From Abelmoschus esculentus (lineage: Eukaryota > Streptophyta > Magnoliopsida > Malvales > Malvaceae): a DNA stretch of 64,000 nucleotides. The notes beneath the pieces are model-generated. The model had not been told where the DNA came from. It searched no databases and saw only the letters and a list, made by a program, of their open reading frames with translations. The first letter of the stretch is position 1; each line of letters begins with the position of its first letter. Positions 60,911 to 64,000 of this stretch are shown piece by piece. The DNA is taken from contig JAUCBN010000043.1 of NCBI GenBank assembly GCA_035048815.1, forward strand, positions 9,427,001 through 9,491,000, given 5' to 3'. The translations under genes were made by a program, and so were the position numbers.

Positions 60911-61501
60911 AATCTATTGATTCTTTCCATAATGGTTTTCGTATTACATCCAGATCTAGTCCATGTGAACCATCCAGACATTGGAATAGAGTCGAAAAGA
61001 TCATTCTTATCAAGACAATCTCTAAAATTATTAATTTGTTATCACGCACGAAGAATACCACCTTGCTTTTCATTGTCATAAAGGTTTTCATTAAAGTCCC
61101 CGTAGAATCCAGGGAAGGGAAGAGGTTGATTGTAGAGTGTCTATTAATTGCCAAGTTTTGTATTTGTTTGCAGTTTCAATGTAACCATGTAAGCCAGAAA
61201 AATGGAACTGTGTTTGACCAAAGGAAATAATAACATCAATATGACGATCCGAGTAAGTAAGCAAATCAATAAAAGTTTTATTATTCCAAATAATTGCAAG
61301 CCCTATACAACAAGAGTTGGATTCAATGGCTATGCAACCATGCATTCCTAACTTGATCCTAATACGTTCCATATTATGTTTGTTTAGCCTAGTTTCATAA
61401 AGAAAAAGAAAGTCTGCATCATGCTTAGAGGTAGGATGTTGTAGAGCGAGAACTGCCAGGGTGTTGCCGAGACCCTGACAATTCCAGCATAAGATTTTCA
61501 T
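60113..61501 (-). pseudogene. LINE ORF2: endonuclease
   Basis: ATG at 61501, reading MKILCWNCQGLGN, the typical start of plant LINE ORF2. Apurinic-type endonuclease residues seen: N in the NCQG motif, E in LYETRL, the Asp/Asn region near 61090 (frameshifted) and SDHCPI in the 59.3-60.1 kb copy. It would nick the target DNA. A frameshift near 61090 and stops further on break it. The first 136 codons are open. Confidence 0.88.
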
Positions 61502-61790
61502 TTTTCTTGGCGGAGTTCATCATCGTCAACCTCCACCGGAGAGTTTTTTCCACTGCTCATCCGAAATTTTCCTAAAGAACCCTTGGATACAAGTCGAGGG
61601 CACTTGGGCTTGTTATCCTCGTCAGAAGGTAGGGTTCGCTAAGTACCTCTACTTGAAGAACGAGGTTCTTGCTTGACAAGGTAAAGAAAAGTATTAGAAG
61701 AAAAACCATCATTAGGCATAAGAAGGATAGTGGGGGGGGGAAGAAAACAACAAAGGAGCTATTAAAGCTCCCGGGCTTAGTTGCATCCAT
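61498..61790 (-). pseudogene. LINE ORF1, C-terminal remnant
   Basis: In frame with a TGA at 61498-61500 is a hydrophilic tail (LVSKGSLGKF, then SPVEVDDDELRQEK) with one internal stop near 61638 and a frameshift at a run of G (61731-61740). The stop overlaps the ORF2 start as ATGA. An ATG at 61790 could be a start, but the usual N-terminal RNA-binding parts of ORF1 are not recognised upstream. Confidence 0.6.
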
Positions 61791-61799
61791 TGTACCTCA

Positions 61800-63450
61800 A
61801 AAAAAAAGATGTTAGAAGTACAAGTTAACTTGTTCGATAATGGCACACCATGAAAGGTGTTAGAGGGATCCCTTAGCAAGGGTGGCATGTATATGGAAAT
61901 AACAAAAAAAGTTAATACAAACATGGCATAGAATACAAGGTAGAATTGTAAAGAAAGCAAAATTAAACATAGTGTTAATAGTCATAAACCAAGTACTTAG
62001 GAACTCAATGAATTCAAAACTCGGATTAATGGCGAAAAAATTAACAATGGTGGTATTCTTTTGCAAAAGGAATAAGGAGATATAAAACAACAAAAAACAA
62101 AGATTTTGGAGGTAAACAAGGAAAACTTGATAATAAAGACTTACCAAGAGAATGGGAAGAAACAAGACTTTGCTTGTTAGATCACGGAGGAAACAAAACG
62201 AAATAAAGAAACAACAAGGTTCCTATTCTTGGTAGTACACCTAGAGAAGTGTTGATAAAATTCCATTGCAAGTGGGGAATGTACATTGGGTTAACAAAGA
62301 AAATAAGAGTTACATGGTATAAAAGGACATTAGATGAAAGATGGAACCGGGTTGTGTTTCTTTTAGCGGTTAAGTCCATATTGTGATGTATAGACGTTCC
62401 ATGCAACATAAGATAATCATAAGACATGATTAGGAAGAAAGTTGTCAAGGCTTCGATTCTTGGTTGAAACCATTGTAATTCAAGAACGAGGATAACAATA
62501 AAGCAAGTAAGCTTGTTTGAGAATAGTACACTATGAAAGACGTTGGTAAAATCCCTGAGTAAGAGTGGTATATACATGGATATAAAGACCTAGATAAGAG
62601 ATGCTTAGTAGTCATTGTAGTAGTCTTGTGATCAAAATGGTTATCAAATTTATTAATAAGCCTAAAAACAATGCCAAGAATCAAAAGAGTCCTCAATATA
62701 ATTAGTATAAAAGACTTGCAGCTCATATATAATGGTCGATAAGTGATCTGCACCAACGAAGACGAATTGGTAAAGGAATCATTATAACAAACAAACTCAT
62801 TGAAAGAAAAGTTAGGATTCCTTAGAAGGAGTGGAATAGAAATCTGTTGACAAGTATATATAATCCAAGTAGTAAACAACACCATCTTGGTAAAAACGTG
62901 GCTAAACAAGGTTACTTGCAACGCAAGATAAATAATTAGACTGGAATGGATGAAGCTGCTAAAAACATTGGAAGCAGATGGAAGAAGTGAGCAAGGCATT
63001 GAAATTATATAGGATAACTTGTTTGAATAAAATGCACCACAACAGGTGTTGAATATATCCCTTTGCAAGGGTGGTATATATAGGAAAATAATAAATAGAG
63101 GAAAAGAAACATGACATAAAATATTGATTATGAAATTTAAATGACTAGTAAAAGATAGAACTAACCTGTTCGATTTGTTAATATAGCAGGGGATTCGTCT
63201 CTTGTTGTCAAAGGAGGAAGTTATTTGTTGAAGTTGACGTGAAAGACAAGCAAGAACCATTGCACACAACTTGTTATTTTGGCATCGTTGGCATATCAAA
63301 TGCAATTTGAATTGCAACGCAAGATAGAGATTCAAACTCAAGATAGAGTAAGGTAATGTGGTAATATAAGAGAACTTGTTTGAAAGGGATACACCATAGC
63401 AGGTGTTGGATAAAGCCCTCTTCAAGGGTGATATGTTCATCAATTTAATG
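61800..63450. repeat. Degenerate dispersed-tandem repeats 5' of the LINE
   Basis: A core of about 70 bases recurs with cores near 61870, 62262, 62552, 62818, 63059 and 63416 (spacing 392, 290, 266, 241 and 357). It contains 'aacttgttyga', 'tacaccat', 'aggtgttg' and 'tcccttngcaagggtggtat'. In the best copies CCCTT/AAGGG can form a small hairpin. Copies are strongly diverged. They may be 5' promoter monomers of the LINE or an unrelated old tandem repeat. Confidence 0.6.
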
Positions 63451-63839
63451 TCTAAAATATGAGCGGGTACATAATTGAAAAAGCAATGTCCGGAAAGCAA
63501 AGAAACAAAATGGAGCATAAAGCCATAACACATAATATTCAAGAACCTAGTGATGGGAAACGTAGACCTTATAACTAGATTAAAGTAATGTACCTGACAA
63601 TACCGTGTAACCGGATATCTTATGAATATGGGGAGACGGCAAGCTTGAACCAAAAAGGTCAGGAAGATAGGAACAAATATGAAAAACGACCAGCAAAGAG
63701 GGTGGTCCGTAGAGAGCCGTACAGTGAAAGTAACCCCCACTTGTGATGTGTTGGTGTAGTCCGAAACATGATGTTGACCAAACCAAGATGTAGTCTTTTG
63801 CATGTCTTGACAGCATGGTTGAATATAGCATGGAATCAT
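62445..63839 (-). other. Unexplained 464-codon open frame
   Basis: An uninterrupted minus-strand frame from 63839 to 62445 in AT-rich DNA where stops would be expected every 15-20 codons. The predicted protein is very hydrophobic (rich in Leu, Ile, Phe, Ser) with a repeated module of the form (Y)IPPLxRDxxNTxxG..SNKLSY at residues near 135, 250 and 340, produced by the DNA repeats. I do not recognise it. The frame may be open only because the repeats themselves lack stops in this frame. No start context or intron evidence supports a gene. Confidence 0.3.
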
Positions 63840-64000
63840 TTACTTGGGAGCCAGGAACCTCCAAGATCCGATTGCGAAGGGAGACCAGAATGACCCCTAA
63901 GCTGAATTGTATGGTATAATACATGGTGTTGTAACCTTCTTGATGTAGAGTACAGGAAGAACAAACAAAGATTGGAAGCCCGCAGGGAAGCCATTGTTAA
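63840..64000. other. Nothing recognised at the right edge
   Basis: Short low-complexity sequence without a clear repeat core, frame or element end. Confidence 0.5.

Larger units (their letters stand above)
56528..61790 (-). mobile_element. L1-type LINE (minus), degenerate
   Basis: In its own direction: end of ORF1, ORF2 (endonuclease, reverse transcriptase, zinc finger, RNase H), a short 3' untranslated region and a short A-tract (plus-strand T run near 56532) joined to satellite. Roughly 5 kb are recognisable. The 5' limit is unclear because of repeats beyond 61800. No target duplication can be checked because the other flank is not identified. Confidence 0.88.

Noticed and set aside
1..64000. 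Host genes, rRNA or tRNA clusters
   Set aside because: No coding region outside mobile elements and no RNA gene structure seen on either strand.

Overview
The window is plant nuclear DNA with no host gene that I can support. It reads as heterochromatin, probably centromeric or pericentromeric: a tandem satellite of about 169 bp monomers broken up by nested LTR retrotransposons and flanked by a degenerate LINE. A flowering plant, probably a eudicot, is suggested by a Tekay-type chromovirus with a C-terminal chromodomain, an Athila-like element primed by tRNA-Asp, and an L1-type LINE whose ORF2 ends in an RNase H domain. I cannot name the species.

Layout. 1-1737: end of a divergent Tekay-like LTR and adjoining internal sequence (minus strand). 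1738-5682: satellite array A, about 23 monomers. 5683-17823: Athila-like complex: a forward partial LTR joined head to head to a reverse-oriented element (3' LTR, polypurine tract, accessory ORF with its own TATA box, gag-protease, tRNA-Asp primer site, 5' LTR). No reverse transcriptase, RNase H or integrase is present in it, and its 3' LTR carries a nested Tekay solo LTR (7584-10945, target duplication CTTAT). 17824-28249: satellite array B, about 61 monomers, with a 2194 bp (13-monomer) block repeated in tandem. 28250-56114: one compound insertion flanked by GAATA duplications. It is a minus-strand Tekay element with LTRs at 28250-31668 and 52669-56114, a pol remnant split by a solo LTR (32279-35731), a noncoding stretch of unknown origin, and a second, plus-strand Tekay element (38273-52645). 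The plus-strand element is itself hit by two Athila-type solo LTRs (39550-40973 in its 5' LTR and 46803-48114 in its integrase). 56115-56527: last satellite monomers. 56528-61790: LINE on the minus strand with a tandem internal duplication. 61800-63900: degenerate repeats on the 5' side of the LINE, overlapping an unexplained 464-codon open frame.

The elements were once systems for copying themselves: gag particle, protease, RT/RNase H and integrase with a chromodomain that targets silent chromatin. All coding regions here are broken. In the plus-strand Tekay element 10 of 11 premature stops are CAG to TAG or CAA to TAA, which fits deamination of methylated cytosine. Removing the insertions by their target duplications restores one satellite array of about 14.8 kb.

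The most unusual signals are regulatory. The 3.4 kb Tekay LTRs carry conserved exon-like blocks with splice-site consensus and clusters of family-specific palindromes. The Athila-like element has two polypurine tracts, each next to a hairpin whose stem has changed by compensation. Its accessory ORF sits downstream of an internal TATA box.
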